A stretch of DNA of 64,000 nt. Source: an uncultured Eubacterium sp. GTDB lineage: Bacteria > Bacillota > Clostridia > Lachnospirales > Lachnospiraceae. The DNA lies in the NCBI GenBank assembly GCA_910584645.1, contig CAJUAU010000008.1, positions 63,052 to 127,051 on the forward strand, in the 5' to 3' direction. The notes beneath the pieces are model-generated. The model saw nothing but the letters and a program-made list of their open reading frames with translations. It was not told where the DNA came from and ran no database searches. The translations under genes were made by a program, and so were the position numbers. Shown here piece after piece: positions 26,585 through 35,719 of the stretch (its first letter is position 1; every line of letters starts with the position of its first letter).

Positions 26585-26823
26585 TAGCCTGACGATACCA
26601 AATCGAACCCGCCGTGAATGGTGTATTTTGGCGAACTACTTCGTCCTCTAGCCTTGTTCTTCGCCAAAATACACCACACACGGTCAAAGATTTCAAACCA
26701 GTTATTTTGTAAATGCGAAGGCAGTTGAATGAGTCGTAGCGGTGGCTACGCCGATTGAAACTAACGAACGCATTTACAAAATAGCTGGTTAAGAAACGGG
26801 TTCGATTTGGCACCGTCAGGCTA
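26585..26823 (+). repeat. 239-nt three-armed structured leader with terminal inverted repeats before lysA
   Basis: The ends are 27-nt inverted repeats with two mismatches: 26585-26611 (TAGCCTGACGATACC...) and 26797-26823. Inside are two further long hairpins. One has arms GTGTATTTTGGCGAA (26621-26635) and TTCGCCAAAATACAC (26660-26674), extended by CCGTG/CACGG. The other pairs 26696-26717 with 26769-26790 and holds a smaller GTAGC/GCTAC hairpin. The whole would be the 5' untranslated part of lysA, ending before AAGGAGG. No long reading frame uses it. It may be a MITE-like repeat or a regulatory RNA; it does not show lysine-riboswitch motifs that I recognise. Confidence 0.8.
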
Positions 26824-26850
26824 AAGCCACACAGACAAGGAGGAATTATA

Positions 26851-28116
26851 ATGAAAAAAACCATCGTCAATCTGGAACAGGTAAAGGAGATCGAAAAAAC
26901 TTTTCCTACTCCCTTTCATATCTATGACGAAAAAGCAATTCGTGAAAATGCCCGTGCTCTGAAAGAGGCATTTTCCTGGAATAAAGGTTACCGTGAATAT
27001 TTTGCCGTGAAAGCGACACCAAATCCATTTATCCTGAAAATTCTTCAGGAAGAGGGCTGTGGTGTGGACTGTTCTTCCCTGACAGAGCTGATGCTGTCAG
27101 AGGCCCTTGGTTTCAAAAATGATGACATTATGTTCTCATCCAATGTAACTCCTATGGAAGAATACCAGAAAGCAGCTGACCTCGGCGCATACATTAACCT
27201 GGATGATTATACACATATCGACTATCTGGCAGAAGGCCCCGGCATTCCAGAGACCATCTGCTGCCGCTTCAACCCCGGTGGAGTCTTTGAACTGGGCACC
27301 GACATCATGGACAATCCCGGCGATGCCAAATACGGATTTACGAAAGAACAGCTGGTGGAAGGATTTAAAAAGCTGATGGGCCTCGGCGCCAAATATTTTG
27401 GGATCCATGCATTTATCGCCAGCAATACCGTGAGCAACGACTACTATCCCACACTGGCGGGCATCCTTTTTGAGCTGGCTGTAGAGTTAAAAGAAAAGAC
27501 CGGGGCTGATATCCAGTTCATCAATCTCTCCGGCGGCATCGGAATTCCCTACACGCCGGACAAAGAGCCAAATGACATCAAGGTGATCGGCGAGGGCGTC
27601 AGGGAGCAGTTTGAGAAGATCCTCATTCCCGCCGGTCTGGGGGATGTGGCGATCTTCACAGAGCTGGGGCGCTTTATGCTGGGGCCCTATGGAAATCTCG
27701 TCACCAAATGCATCCACCAGAAACATATCTATAAAGAATACGCCGGCGTAAACACCTGTGCCTGTGACCTTATGCGTCCGGCGATGTATGGCGCTTACCA
27801 CCACATCACCGTTCTCGGCAAAGAAAATGAGCCCTGTGACCACAAATACGATATTACCGGCTCCCTCTGTGAAAATAATGATAAATTTGCAGTAGACCGC
27901 CTGCTTCCAGAGATTGAGACCGGAGATTATCTTGTGATCCATGATACCGGTGCCCACGGCTATGCCATGGGATATAACTACAATGGCAAGCTCAAATCTC
28001 CGGAGCTGCTTCTGAAAGAGGACGGCAGTGTCCAGATGATCCGCCGCGGCGAGACTCCCCGGGATTATTTTGCCACCTTTGATTTCTGTGATATCCTGAA
28101 AGATATGAAATATTGA
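26851..28116 (+). CDS. lysA: diaminopimelate decarboxylase-type PLP enzyme
   Basis: 421 residues of the fold-III PLP decarboxylases. It should convert meso-diaminopimelate to lysine, the last step of lysine synthesis. The PLP lysine is in EYFAVKATPNPF, near residue 54. The glycine loop is INLSGGIGIPY, and the second active-site segment is GSLCENNDKF with its cysteine. The usual HIGSQ motif is replaced by HAFIASNT, so it belongs to a divergent subgroup. That leaves some doubt about the substrate; carboxynorspermidine decarboxylase is less likely. The start has AAGGAGG. Single-gene unit, ended by a strong terminator. Confidence 0.85.
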   Translation: MKKTIVNLEQVKEIEKTFPTPFHIYDEKAIRENARALKEAFSWNKGYREYFAVKATPNPFILKILQEEGCGVDCSSLTELMLSEALGFKNDDIMFSSNVTPMEEYQKAADLGAYINLDDYTHIDYLAEGPGIPETICCRFNPGGVFELGTDIMDNPGDAKYGFTKEQLVEGFKKLMGLGAKYFGIHAFIASNTVSNDYYPTLAGILFELAVELKEKTGADIQFINLSGGIGIPYTPDKEPNDIKVIGEGVREQFEKILIPAGLGDVAIFTELGRFMLGPYGNLVTKCIHQKHIYKEYAGVNTCACDLMRPAMYGAYHHITVLGKENEPCDHKYDITGSLCENNDKFAVDRLLPEIETGDYLVIHDTGAHGYAMGYNYNGKLKSPELLLKEDGSVQMIRRGETPRDYFATFDFCDILKDMKY

Positions 28117-28150
28117 TGGAAATCTCATCAAGAGATCTTCTAATATAAGA

Positions 28151-28205
28151 GAGGGTGTCCGGGGAAACTTCACATAAGGAATACTTCCCTGGACACCCTC
28201 TTTTT
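28151..28205 (+). terminator. terminator of lysA (possibly bidirectional)
   Basis: GAGGGTGTCCGGGGAA (28151-28166) pairs with TTCCCTGGACACCCTC (28185-28200, one mismatch), followed by TTTTTA. It lies 34 bases after the lysA stop and just before the convergent DUF4129 gene end. Confidence 0.85.
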
Positions 28206-28210
28206 ATAAA

Positions 28211-29368
28211 TTATTTTCTTTTGGGAAGACAGATTTTTCTCGCCCTCTCCACCTCATCTTCCGTACATTCCTTTCCGCTGTATCTCGCCTTCTCATAAAT
28301 ACCCACCAGCTGTCTCTGTTCCTCCGTGAGACCATCTTCCTGCTCTTCTGGCAGATACTCTCCTGCCAGTTCCCAGGGCGTCATGCTGACATCCACCTGT
28401 TTTCCCGCTCTCTTCCATACATAACGGTAAAAACAGCGGCGGATCCGTCCGTTGGCATCTTCCGGGAAGGAGGCCTCCCTGGAGGCAGCCTGCCGCAGCG
28501 GGATGTACTCATCCATACCCTCTACCTCCACTTCTTCCTTTTCTTCCTTCCATACAAACTCTGGCAGCCGGAAATTCAACAGGTGTTTGAGTATGACATA
28601 AAGAATCCATAAAACAGCAATGATCAAAAAGAGGATCATAAGGATCTGCATAAACTTTTCTAACAGAAAAAGCAGAACCTGAACAAAAGAACTCCTCTCT
28701 TCTTCTGTCTCTTCCACAATCTCCCGCTGCCTTTCTTCCATCGGATAGGATTTTGTTTTCTCTTTCTTCTCTATTTTTTTCTGTTCCTGGCGCTCCCTGG
28801 GAGCAGGATTTGATTCTACTGTCGTAGACATTCCTGCTATCGCTATCATACATACTGCCAGCGTAACGGTCCCCGCCGCCATCAGCTTTCGTTTCAGGCT
28901 GGCCAGCGTATTTTTCTCAAACCGCTTTATTGTTTCCGGACTCACGCAGGGATTGGCATATACAGTCAGATATTTTTCATGAAAATATTCCGCATAAAGA
29001 AACACTGAAAATATAAACAGAACCAGGGCAAAAAGAATCACCCCCTGGATCCAGCTGACGCTCTGGAGCTCCACTGGATCATTCACATAGGCAGCAGGCA
29101 CGAAAAATGAAAAAATAAGTACGAGGATCCAGGGGAGAAGATAGCATCTCTTTTCCTTATTCTGCTCCCTCTCCCGCCTGCTCTCATGACTGCTGCGATA
29201 GCTAAAGATAAAATAACCTGCCGCCCCCAGAATTATACATAAGATCACGGTCTCTCCCGCACCCCTGCCTATCACAGAGCCGGCTATTATGAAATAACAT
29301 ACAACGAGATAATAATAAAAAGTGACAATATTATTGTACCGCCGCCTGATTTTTTGATTTTTTTCCAT
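28211..29368 (-). CDS. DUF4129-type membrane protein
   Basis: 385 residues from the ATG at 29368 (GGAGGAGATAT upstream). About six membrane helices: two near the N-terminus, two around 75-130, one near 160-180, and one near 240-260 (FMQILMILFLIIAVLWILYV). The C-terminal cytosolic domain, with RIRRCFYRYVWKRAG and MTPWELAGEYLP, resembles DUF4129 domains that follow transglutaminase-like proteins. No transglutaminase triad is seen. Last gene of the MoxR-DUF58-DUF4129 set; its role is unknown. Confidence 0.75.
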   Translation of the reverse strand: MEKNQKIRRRYNNIVTFYYYLVVCYFIIAGSVIGRGAGETVILCIILGAAGYFIFSYRSSHESRREREQNKEKRCYLLPWILVLIFSFFVPAAYVNDPVELQSVSWIQGVILFALVLFIFSVFLYAEYFHEKYLTVYANPCVSPETIKRFEKNTLASLKRKLMAAGTVTLAVCMIAIAGMSTTVESNPAPRERQEQKKIEKKEKTKSYPMEERQREIVEETEEERSSFVQVLLFLLEKFMQILMILFLIIAVLWILYVILKHLLNFRLPEFVWKEEKEEVEVEGMDEYIPLRQAASREASFPEDANGRIRRCFYRYVWKRAGKQVDVSMTPWELAGEYLPEEQEDGLTEEQRQLVGIYEKARYSGKECTEDEVERARKICLPKRK

Positions 29369-29391
29369 ATATCTCCTCCGCCTTTCAGCTG

Positions 29392-30510
29392 CTATGCCTT
29401 CCATCGGTAAATGCAGGGCTCCAGAGCCGGAAGCAGCTGTCTGGTATCGTCCTCCCCGCCAGCTGTCACCGCCACCCAGGTCACAGATACTCCCCGGTGC
29501 AGGATATCTGCCAGTTCCTGCTGTATCTCAGGCTTCCCCTGGGAAGAAATGAAAAAGAGATGTACATGTTCAGCCAGATTATCCCGCTCCCTCTGCAGCA
29601 TCCCCACGCCGCTCTGGGCCTGGGTCTCGTAGGCCACCGCCGCCAGTTTCCGCCGGACCTGCCCCATATATCCCTTGCCGCTGCCCTGGAGACGGAATCC
29701 CGCGCCGCCATTTGCTACCAGCATGGTTTCAAGCCCCCTCCTGTCCAGAAAATGCACAAGGGAATAGGCGATCCTTATATTCTCTTCCATGGCCGCCTGA
29801 TTGATAAAATTCCCTGGAGAACCGAGGTTCAGCAGGATGATAGCCGGCTGTCCTGCCTTATACGCGCTGGTCTTCACCTGCCAGTTTCCTGTCTTTGCTG
29901 AGGCTTTCCAATGGATCCGGTTCATCCTGTCCCCCGGCATGTATTCTCTCACACCCACATATTCAAAAGGATCTTCAAACATGGGAACCGTCGTCCTCAT
30001 ATCCCCATAGCTTTTCTGAAACAGGGGCAGGATCCTCTCAATTCCCACAAAGGATGGATATACGATCAGGCCTGCTTCCACTTCCTTTTTATCCAGATAG
30101 GTTCTTTGGAGAAAATAGTCCCTGCCAGCGAGCTCCGCTTCCTGTATGGAGTATATCCCCCGTCTGGCACACCGGATCCGGAGTTTCCGGCGCACCTGCT
30201 CATATCCTCTGACGCTGATCACATCATTGCGGTAAAAATAATCCGATACAGAACCACTATCCATGTCTTCAAATTTTAGGAATTTAGAGGTTTTAAATCT
30301 CACGGAGACCGCTGGAAGGATCATTTCTTTGTTGTTGGTTATGACCTCGTAGAGCCAGAGGGTATCCCCTTCTGCCGCCTGCTGCTGGGAAAAAGAGATC
30401 TCCAATCCGAAATCTTTCGTCCAGTTCTTTTCGTACCAGTACCCCATACCTATTATGGTCCCCCAGCATCCCAGCACCACCAGAACTGCTGCCAATATCA
30501 TTATACTCAT
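29392..30510 (-). CDS. DUF58 domain protein
   Basis: 372 residues. Two N-terminal helices lie around 2-20, a beta-rich part follows, then the DUF58 signature GVREYMPGDRMNRIHWKASAK and a von Willebrand A-like C-terminal half. Its start overlaps the moxR stop (ATGA). MoxR-DUF58 pairs are thought to act in folding or activation of envelope complexes, but no substrate is identified here. Confidence 0.9.
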   Translation of the reverse strand: MSIMILAAVLVVLGCWGTIIGMGYWYEKNWTKDFGLEISFSQQQAAEGDTLWLYEVITNNKEMILPAVSVRFKTSKFLKFEDMDSGSVSDYFYRNDVISVRGYEQVRRKLRIRCARRGIYSIQEAELAGRDYFLQRTYLDKKEVEAGLIVYPSFVGIERILPLFQKSYGDMRTTVPMFEDPFEYVGVREYMPGDRMNRIHWKASAKTGNWQVKTSAYKAGQPAIILLNLGSPGNFINQAAMEENIRIAYSLVHFLDRRGLETMLVANGGAGFRLQGSGKGYMGQVRRKLAAVAYETQAQSGVGMLQRERDNLAEHVHLFFISSQGKPEIQQELADILHRGVSVTWVAVTAGGEDDTRQLLPALEPCIYRWKA

Positions 30511-31466
30511 GCTCTGAATGCTTCCTCCGTCGGCGCCGCCACGGTGCCTAAAATTTCACGGATATGATCCGCAGGCTCCTTTCCACTCATGTAGGAATCT
30601 GCCAGCAGGATCCGGTGTGACAATACCATTGGCGCCAGCTTTTTGATCATATCCGGAGTGACAAATTCACTTCCCGTCACCGCCGCATAACATCGTGCCG
30701 CCCGCACCAGGGCGATAGCCCCCCGGGTACTGATGCCTACAGCAAGGTTTTTATTCTCACGGCTCTTTTTCACTATTTCCAGCACATAACCGAGGATCAG
30801 ATCGTGTACATTGACCAGTTCACACGCCTTCTGCATCTGTATAAACTCTTCATGAGTGCACACTGGTGAAAGCTTTGCCAGAAAGTCCCCCTCATCCATC
30901 ACCCGGCGAAGCAGCTCAAGTTCGCTCTTTTCCGCCGGATAACCCATGGAAAGCTTCATCATAAAACGGTCCAGCTGGGCTTCCGGCAAAGGAAATGTCC
31001 CGCTGGTCTCCACCGGGTTCTGGGTGGCGATAACAAAAAATGGCTCACCTACTTTCATGGTCTCACCATCGATGGTCGCCTGCCCCTCCTCCATACATTC
31101 CAAAAGGCTGGACTGGGTCCTGGGGGTGGCGCGGTTGATCTCGTCGGCCAGCAGTATATTGCTGAAAATACCGCCGGGACGAAATTCAAATTCGCTGCTC
31201 TTCGGGTTAAAATAATGTATTCCTGTGACATCCGAGGGCAGAAGATCCGGCGTGAACTGCACCCTCTTAAAACTCATGCCAAAAGATGCCGCCAGACTTT
31301 TGGCAAGCATGGTCTTGCCGGTCCCCGGCACATCCTCCAGAAGAACATGGCCCCCGGCAAGAAATGCCGCCAGTACATATTCCATAACCTCTCTTTTCCC
31401 CAGAATAACCTGTTCCATATTGTCACAGATCCTCTGTGACCGTTCCTGTACCTCTTTTACCTGCAT
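30507..31466 (-). CDS. MoxR family AAA+ ATPase
   Basis: 319 residues with Walker A EDVPGTGKTMLAKSLA, Walker B ILLADEINRATPRTQSSLLE, sensor 1 FVIATQNPVE and the lid STRGAIALVRAARCYA. Chaperone-like ATPase expected to act with the DUF58 protein that follows. The ATG at 31466 has GGAG eight bases upstream; an ATG six bases earlier is too close to that site. Confidence 0.92.
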   Translation of the reverse strand: MQVKEVQERSQRICDNMEQVILGKREVMEYVLAAFLAGGHVLLEDVPGTGKTMLAKSLAASFGMSFKRVQFTPDLLPSDVTGIHYFNPKSSEFEFRPGGIFSNILLADEINRATPRTQSSLLECMEEGQATIDGETMKVGEPFFVIATQNPVETSGTFPLPEAQLDRFMMKLSMGYPAEKSELELLRRVMDEGDFLAKLSPVCTHEEFIQMQKACELVNVHDLILGYVLEIVKKSRENKNLAVGISTRGAIALVRAARCYAAVTGSEFVTPDMIKKLAPMVLSHRILLADSYMSGKEPADHIREILGTVAAPTEEAFRA

Positions 31467-31508
31467 CACCATATCTCCTTTTCTCTTCTCGCTAACGCTG
31501 TTGTTTCG

Positions 31509-31880
31509 TCACGAGACCGCCACAGGCTCCAGCCCATGGGGCGTCTTTTTCCCCTCGTCATCTACATTGACAAAAACAACGCTTCCCTCACAGTGCATAT
31601 CACCGGAGAGAAAATCCCTTCCTTCAACGGTTAATTCTACACTTGTAGTTCCTATCTTTTTCACTTCATATCCCAATTCCAGTACGCTGCCGGTATAGAC
31701 GGATCTAGTCACATTGATGCCGCGCACCGCCGCCAGTACAAAATGACTGGTGCGCCCCATCACCTTTGCCATGCCGATAAAGGCGGCCTCTGTGATCCAT
31801 TCTGATATGTACCCCGCATACAGGCTGTTGTGATGATTCATATATTCTGGACGGACAAAATGTCTGGTTGCTATCTCCAT
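31509..31880 (-). CDS. hotdog-fold acyl-CoA thioesterase
   Basis: 123 residues from the ATG at 31880. The start RHFVRPEYMNHHNSLYAGYI and SEWITEAAFIGMAKVMG carry the conserved asparagine/aspartate-like region of BACH/YciA-type thioesterases. Strands such as GSVLELGYEVKKIGTTSVEL complete the hotdog fold. It probably hydrolyses a medium- or short-chain acyl-CoA; substrate not predictable. The longer frame to 32012 overlaps the esterase gene and is not used. Confidence 0.8.
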   Translation of the reverse strand: MEIATRHFVRPEYMNHHNSLYAGYISEWITEAAFIGMAKVMGRTSHFVLAAVRGINVTRSVYTGSVLELGYEVKKIGTTSVELTVEGRDFLSGDMHCEGSVVFVNVDDEGKKTPHGLEPVAVS

Positions 31881-31911
31881 CGGCCTCTCTCCTTCTCCTT
31901 CATCGCCAGAT

Positions 31912-32727
31912 TTACTGCTGAAATATCCGCTTTGCAAACTGATACAAACCATGTTTCCAGACCTCAAAATCATGGCCGCCCCCTGTGACATAGTATAGAT
32001 GCTCTGTCCCATTTTCCTCCAGGGCCTCGTGGTACATCTGAGGATTCTCTTTTACCACCTCATCCCGGTCTCCGGTGCAGATCAGCAGAAGCGTTTTTCC
32101 ATTATAGGGATCCGGCAGTTTGAATGTCTCCCTGGTAAAAAGACCCGGCTCTGATAATATGTCCTCGTAGGCAAAAATCCCGAATGCCGGACAAAAAGCA
32201 CCGATGCTCCCAAAGCGGCCCGCCATTGTGATGCCGATATACAAAGCCTCTCTTCCTCCCATGGACAGCCCGGCTACCGACGTATTCTCCCTGCCCACCG
32301 CCACCGGATATTTTTCCTCGATATAGGGCATAAGATCCTCCTGCAGATCATGGATAAAATTATCAAAGGCAGTTGTGTTGGCAAGACTGTATACCTCTTC
32401 CGGCACCCGGTCGTCTTTTCTCGCCCGCACATTGGGCATGACCACGATCATATCCCTGGCCTTTCCCTCCGCTGCCAGATTTCCAATGACATACTGTGGA
32501 TCTCCCTCCAGCCACTCTCTGTGGTCGCCGCCGATGCCATGGAGAAGATAGAGCACAGGATAGCGCTTCTTTTCTTCATATTCTGCCGGCAGAAGGATAC
32601 TCGCCTTCCTCGTGGCCCCTGTAGTTGTGGATTTATAAGAAATGGTCTCCACCTTGCCATATTTTCTTCCCTGCACCGGCTGGTCAAAACCATCTGGCAC
32701 AGAGTACACTGGGTCAATTTTCTTCAT
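31912..32727 (-). CDS. alpha/beta hydrolase, esterase D/feruloyl-esterase-like
   Basis: 271 residues. Nucleophile elbow GLSMGG (VAGLSMGGREALYIG), acid in CTGDRDEVV and catalytic histidine in GGGHDFEVWKHGLY are all present; LYLLHGIGGDHREW is the oxyanion-side HG motif. No signal peptide is seen, so it is cytosolic. The family removes acyl or feruloyl groups from sugars or polysaccharides. Its start has GGAGATAG upstream; it lies 12 bases after the radical SAM gene. Confidence 0.85.
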   Translation of the reverse strand: MKKIDPVYSVPDGFDQPVQGRKYGKVETISYKSTTTGATRKASILLPAEYEEKKRYPVLYLLHGIGGDHREWLEGDPQYVIGNLAAEGKARDMIVVMPNVRARKDDRVPEEVYSLANTTAFDNFIHDLQEDLMPYIEEKYPVAVGRENTSVAGLSMGGREALYIGITMAGRFGSIGAFCPAFGIFAYEDILSEPGLFTRETFKLPDPYNGKTLLLICTGDRDEVVKENPQMYHEALEENGTEHLYYVTGGGHDFEVWKHGLYQFAKRIFQQ

Positions 32728-32739
32728 CTGATCTATCTC

Positions 32740-33342
32740 CTAACTCTCGAAGGAACGGATCCGGTAGCTGACACCCAGATCTTCGCAGATCTTCCGGCAT
32801 CGCTCCTCTTCCTCTTCGGTAATGGTCGTCGCCACCGTAGTCATCGTTACGCTGGGCACATACCGTTTTACATCTCCCGCAAATTTTAACATGGCGTCAA
32901 AGGAACCGATGCCAAATTTATTTCTCGTAAGTTCCAGATATTTTTCCGGATCCGGTGTATTCAGGCTGATGGAAATAGCGTCCACCTTTCCCTCAAACAT
33001 CGGTGTCACATCTTTTCCATACATCAGATTGGCAAGACCGTTGGTATTTACCCGGATCTTCTTTCCAAATCTTTCTTTGGCAAAGGCGGCCACCTCCAAC
33101 AGGTCTTCCAATCGTTCCGTGGGTTCGCCATAACCGCAGAAAACAAGATCCTGATAGGTGTCCGGCGGAAATTTATCAAACTCTGCTTTCACCTCTTCTA
33201 CCGTGGGCTCCCGTTTCAGCCAGAGACTGCCGGAACCATTCAGCTCGTCTCCATTCTGCCGGAGACAGAAAGTACAGGCGCAGGGACACCGGTTGGTCAT
33301 ATTCACATATAGATTCCCATACAGAGGGTATAAGATCGTCAT
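32740..33342 (-). CDS. radical SAM protein, TatD-associated type
   Basis: 200 residues. The cluster motif CPCACTFC gives CxxxCxxC at about 18-25, and the SAM-binding GYGEPTERLE (the GGEP equivalent) and TNGLANL follow. This short form resembles the radical SAM proteins often encoded next to tatD nucleases; no tatD is in the window. The reaction is unknown. It precedes the esterase by 12 bases and follows ribH by 16, so it may be read through from the riboflavin operon. Confidence 0.85.
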   Translation of the reverse strand: MTILYPLYGNLYVNMTNRCPCACTFCLRQNGDELNGSGSLWLKREPTVEEVKAEFDKFPPDTYQDLVFCGYGEPTERLEDLLEVAAFAKERFGKKIRVNTNGLANLMYGKDVTPMFEGKVDAISISLNTPDPEKYLELTRNKFGIGSFDAMLKFAGDVKRYVPSVTMTTVATTITEEEEERCRKICEDLGVSYRIRSFES

Positions 33343-33358
33343 GAAAGCTTCCTCCCTC

Positions 33359-33823
33359 TTAGAACTTTTTCATAAGATTTACCATCTCAATAGCAGTAAC
33401 CGCCGCATCATAACCCTTGTTCCCAGCCTTAGTGCCGGCGCGCTCAATGGCCTGCTCAATATTATCTGTCGTGATCACTCCGAAGATCGTCGGGACGCCG
33501 GTCTTCAATCCCACTGTGGCTATCCCTTTGCTTACCTCGGCACATACATAGTCATAGTGGGAGGTGGACCCTTTGATCACAGCGCCCAGGCAGATCACAG
33601 CGTCGTACTTCCCGGATTCCGCCATCTTCTGGGCTGTCATTGGAATTTCAAATGCCCCGGGCACCCAGGCGAGGTCTACATTGTTTTCTGTGTCCACCTC
33701 ATGCCGTCTCAGGGCGTCCTCTGCGCCCCCCACCAGTTTGGAAACGATAAATTCGTTAAATCTCGCCGCCACGATGCCTACCTTCATCCCATTTCCTACT
33801 ACATTTCCTTCCAGTACTCTCAT
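33359..33823 (-). CDS. ribH: 6,7-dimethyl-8-ribityllumazine synthase
   Basis: 154 residues. Condenses ribityl-aminouracil with dihydroxybutanone phosphate. Motifs: GIVAARFNEFIVSKL, WVPGAFEIPMTAQKMA, GAVIKGSTSHYDYVC with the catalytic histidine, and GVITTDNIEQAIERAGTKAG. Last rib gene of the operon, starting next to the ribBA stop. Confidence 0.98.
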   Translation of the reverse strand: MRVLEGNVVGNGMKVGIVAARFNEFIVSKLVGGAEDALRRHEVDTENNVDLAWVPGAFEIPMTAQKMAESGKYDAVICLGAVIKGSTSHYDYVCAEVSKGIATVGLKTGVPTIFGVITTDNIEQAIERAGTKAGNKGYDAAVTAIEMVNLMKKF

Positions 33824-35053
33824 TTATTTTTCCTCCATTTCTTTTTTATAATTGGTCATATGCTGCATCTTTTCCTGTTTTGTCAAAAGATATTTAAAAT
33901 CTTCCCTCTTCGGTTCGATCTGTATGGGCACCCGCTCCAGGATCTTTATCCCATAGCCGCTGAGGCCGGTGATCTTCGTGGGATTATTGGTCAGCAGACG
34001 CAGCTGCTTCACACCGAGATCATATAAGATCTGGGCCCCAATCCCATATTCCCTGAGGTCCGGGGCAAATCCCAGTTTTACATTTGCCTCCACCGTATCA
34101 TATCCCTGCTCCTGCAGCTCATATGCCTTTAATTTATTGATCAGGCCGATCCCCCTGCCCTCCTGGCGCATATACAAAAGAATTCCTCTGCCTTCTGCCG
34201 CGATCTGTTTCAAAGCGCTCTCCAGCTGCTCTCCACAGTCACAGCGTTTGGAGCCAAATACATCTCCTGTAAGACACTCCGAATGCACCCGGCACAGCAC
34301 CGGTTCTCCGTCAGATACATCTCCCATGGTGAGCGCCACATGATGTTCTCCGTTTAATTTATTTACATAGCCATGGATACGGAAATCGCCAAACTTTGTG
34401 GGAAGTTTCGCATCGGCTTCCTTTTCCACAAGGCTCTCCTCTTCCAGTCTGCGGCGTATGATCTCTTCAATGGTGATCACAGTAAACCCATGCTCCCTGG
34501 CAAATCCAAGAAGCTCCGTGGTGCGCATCATGGTGCCGTCTTCCCTCATGATCTCACAGCAGAGACCGCATTCCTTCAGTCCCGCCAGCTTCATAAGATC
34601 CACTGTAGCTTCCGTGTGCCCCGCCCGTTTGAGGACACCTCCCTCTCTGGCTTCCAGCGGAAACATATGTCCCGGTCTCCGGAAGTCTTCTGGTTTTGCC
34701 CCCTCTTCCACGGTCTTTACTGCCGTCAAAGATCTCTCAAAGGCCGAGATCCCCGTCGTAGTATCCACGTGGTCGATGGATACCGTAAAGGCAGTGGAAT
34801 GGTTATCTGTATTTACCTCTACCATCTGGGTGAGCCCCAGTTTTTCACACATCCTCCGGCTCATGGGCATACAGATCAGCCCCTTTGCCAGACTTGCCAT
34901 GGCATTGACATTTTCCGGTGTGGCATATTCTGCCGCACAGATCAGATCACCTTCGTTTTCTCTCTCTGGATCATCGATCACGAGGATCAGTTTTCCATCC
35001 CTCAGATCCTGTAATGCCTGCTCCAGTTTGCCAAACTGTTCTTTCTCTTCCAT
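33824..35053 (-). CDS. ribBA: bifunctional dihydroxybutanone phosphate synthase / GTP cyclohydrolase II
   Basis: 409 residues. The RibB part (1-200) has DDPERENEGDLI and RPGHMFPLEAREGGV; the RibA part has HSECLTGDVFGSKRCDCGEQ with the three zinc cysteines, and LYMRQEGRGIGL. It makes both precursors of riboflavin, from ribulose 5-phosphate and GTP. The ATG at 35053 has GGAGG six bases upstream. Confidence 0.98.
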   Translation of the reverse strand: MEEKEQFGKLEQALQDLRDGKLILVIDDPERENEGDLICAAEYATPENVNAMASLAKGLICMPMSRRMCEKLGLTQMVEVNTDNHSTAFTVSIDHVDTTTGISAFERSLTAVKTVEEGAKPEDFRRPGHMFPLEAREGGVLKRAGHTEATVDLMKLAGLKECGLCCEIMREDGTMMRTTELLGFAREHGFTVITIEEIIRRRLEEESLVEKEADAKLPTKFGDFRIHGYVNKLNGEHHVALTMGDVSDGEPVLCRVHSECLTGDVFGSKRCDCGEQLESALKQIAAEGRGILLYMRQEGRGIGLINKLKAYELQEQGYDTVEANVKLGFAPDLREYGIGAQILYDLGVKQLRLLTNNPTKITGLSGYGIKILERVPIQIEPKREDFKYLLTKQEKMQHMTNYKKEMEEK

Positions 35054-35065
35054 AACCAACCTCCA

Positions 35066-35719
35066 TCATATATATCCATGTTCCATAAGAAACGTATCCG
35101 TAATGTTCGATTCTACACTTGTAGTGGTTTCTGCCGGTTTCATCAGCTTTTCTACATATTTTCCGATCACATCACACTCAAGATTTACAATATCGCCTTT
35201 CTGACGGAATCTCAGACTGGTCTCCCCCTGGGTGTGGGGAATGATGGACACGGAAAACTCTCTGTCTGTAACTCTGGCCACCGTCAGGCTGATACCATCT
35301 ATCGCGATGGATCCCTTTTCCACAACATACCGCAGAATCTGAGGCTCTGCCTCCACCGTGTACCATACCGCAGTCTCGTCCCGGCGGATATCCCGGATCT
35401 TTCCGGTACCGTCGATATGCCCTGCCACAATATGCCCGCCAAAGCGTCCGTCAGCCGCCATCGCCCGCTCTAAGTTCACCGGGCTGTTCTTTGACAGGCT
35501 GCCCAGGGAGCTTCGCTCCAGCGTCTCCGCCATGACATCCGCCATATAACCCTGCTCATGCAGGCTGGTCACAGTGAGGCACACTCCGTTGACGGCGATG
35601 CTGTCACCAATCTTCGTCCCCTCCAGCACCTTCTGGCAGCGGATCCCCAGAACTGCCGACTGAGTTCCTTTTTTGATGAAGTCAATCTTTCCGATCTCTT
35701 CAATTATTCCGGTAAACAT
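35066..35719 (-). CDS. ribE: riboflavin synthase alpha chain
   Basis: 217 residues with two lumazine-binding repeats: first MFTGIIEEIGKID with GDSIAVNGVCLTV, second GHIVAGHIDGTGKI with GSIAIDGISLTVA. Dismutates two ribityllumazines to riboflavin. The start AGGAGGCGGATACATG overlaps the end of ribD by 16 bases. Confidence 0.97.
   Translation of the reverse strand: MFTGIIEEIGKIDFIKKGTQSAVLGIRCQKVLEGTKIGDSIAVNGVCLTVTSLHEQGYMADVMAETLERSSLGSLSKNSPVNLERAMAADGRFGGHIVAGHIDGTGKIRDIRRDETAVWYTVEAEPQILRYVVEKGSIAIDGISLTVARVTDREFSVSIIPHTQGETSLRFRQKGDIVNLECDVIGKYVEKLMKPAETTTSVESNITDTFLMEHGYI

Noticed and set aside
26585..26823. Lysine riboswitch
   Set aside because: I see none of the L-box conserved segments; the structure is a symmetrical closed stem with two hairpins.
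26571..26870. 99-codon minus-strand frame through the lysA leader
   Set aside because: It follows the inverted-repeat structure, has no good ribosome site or family, and overlaps the lysA start.
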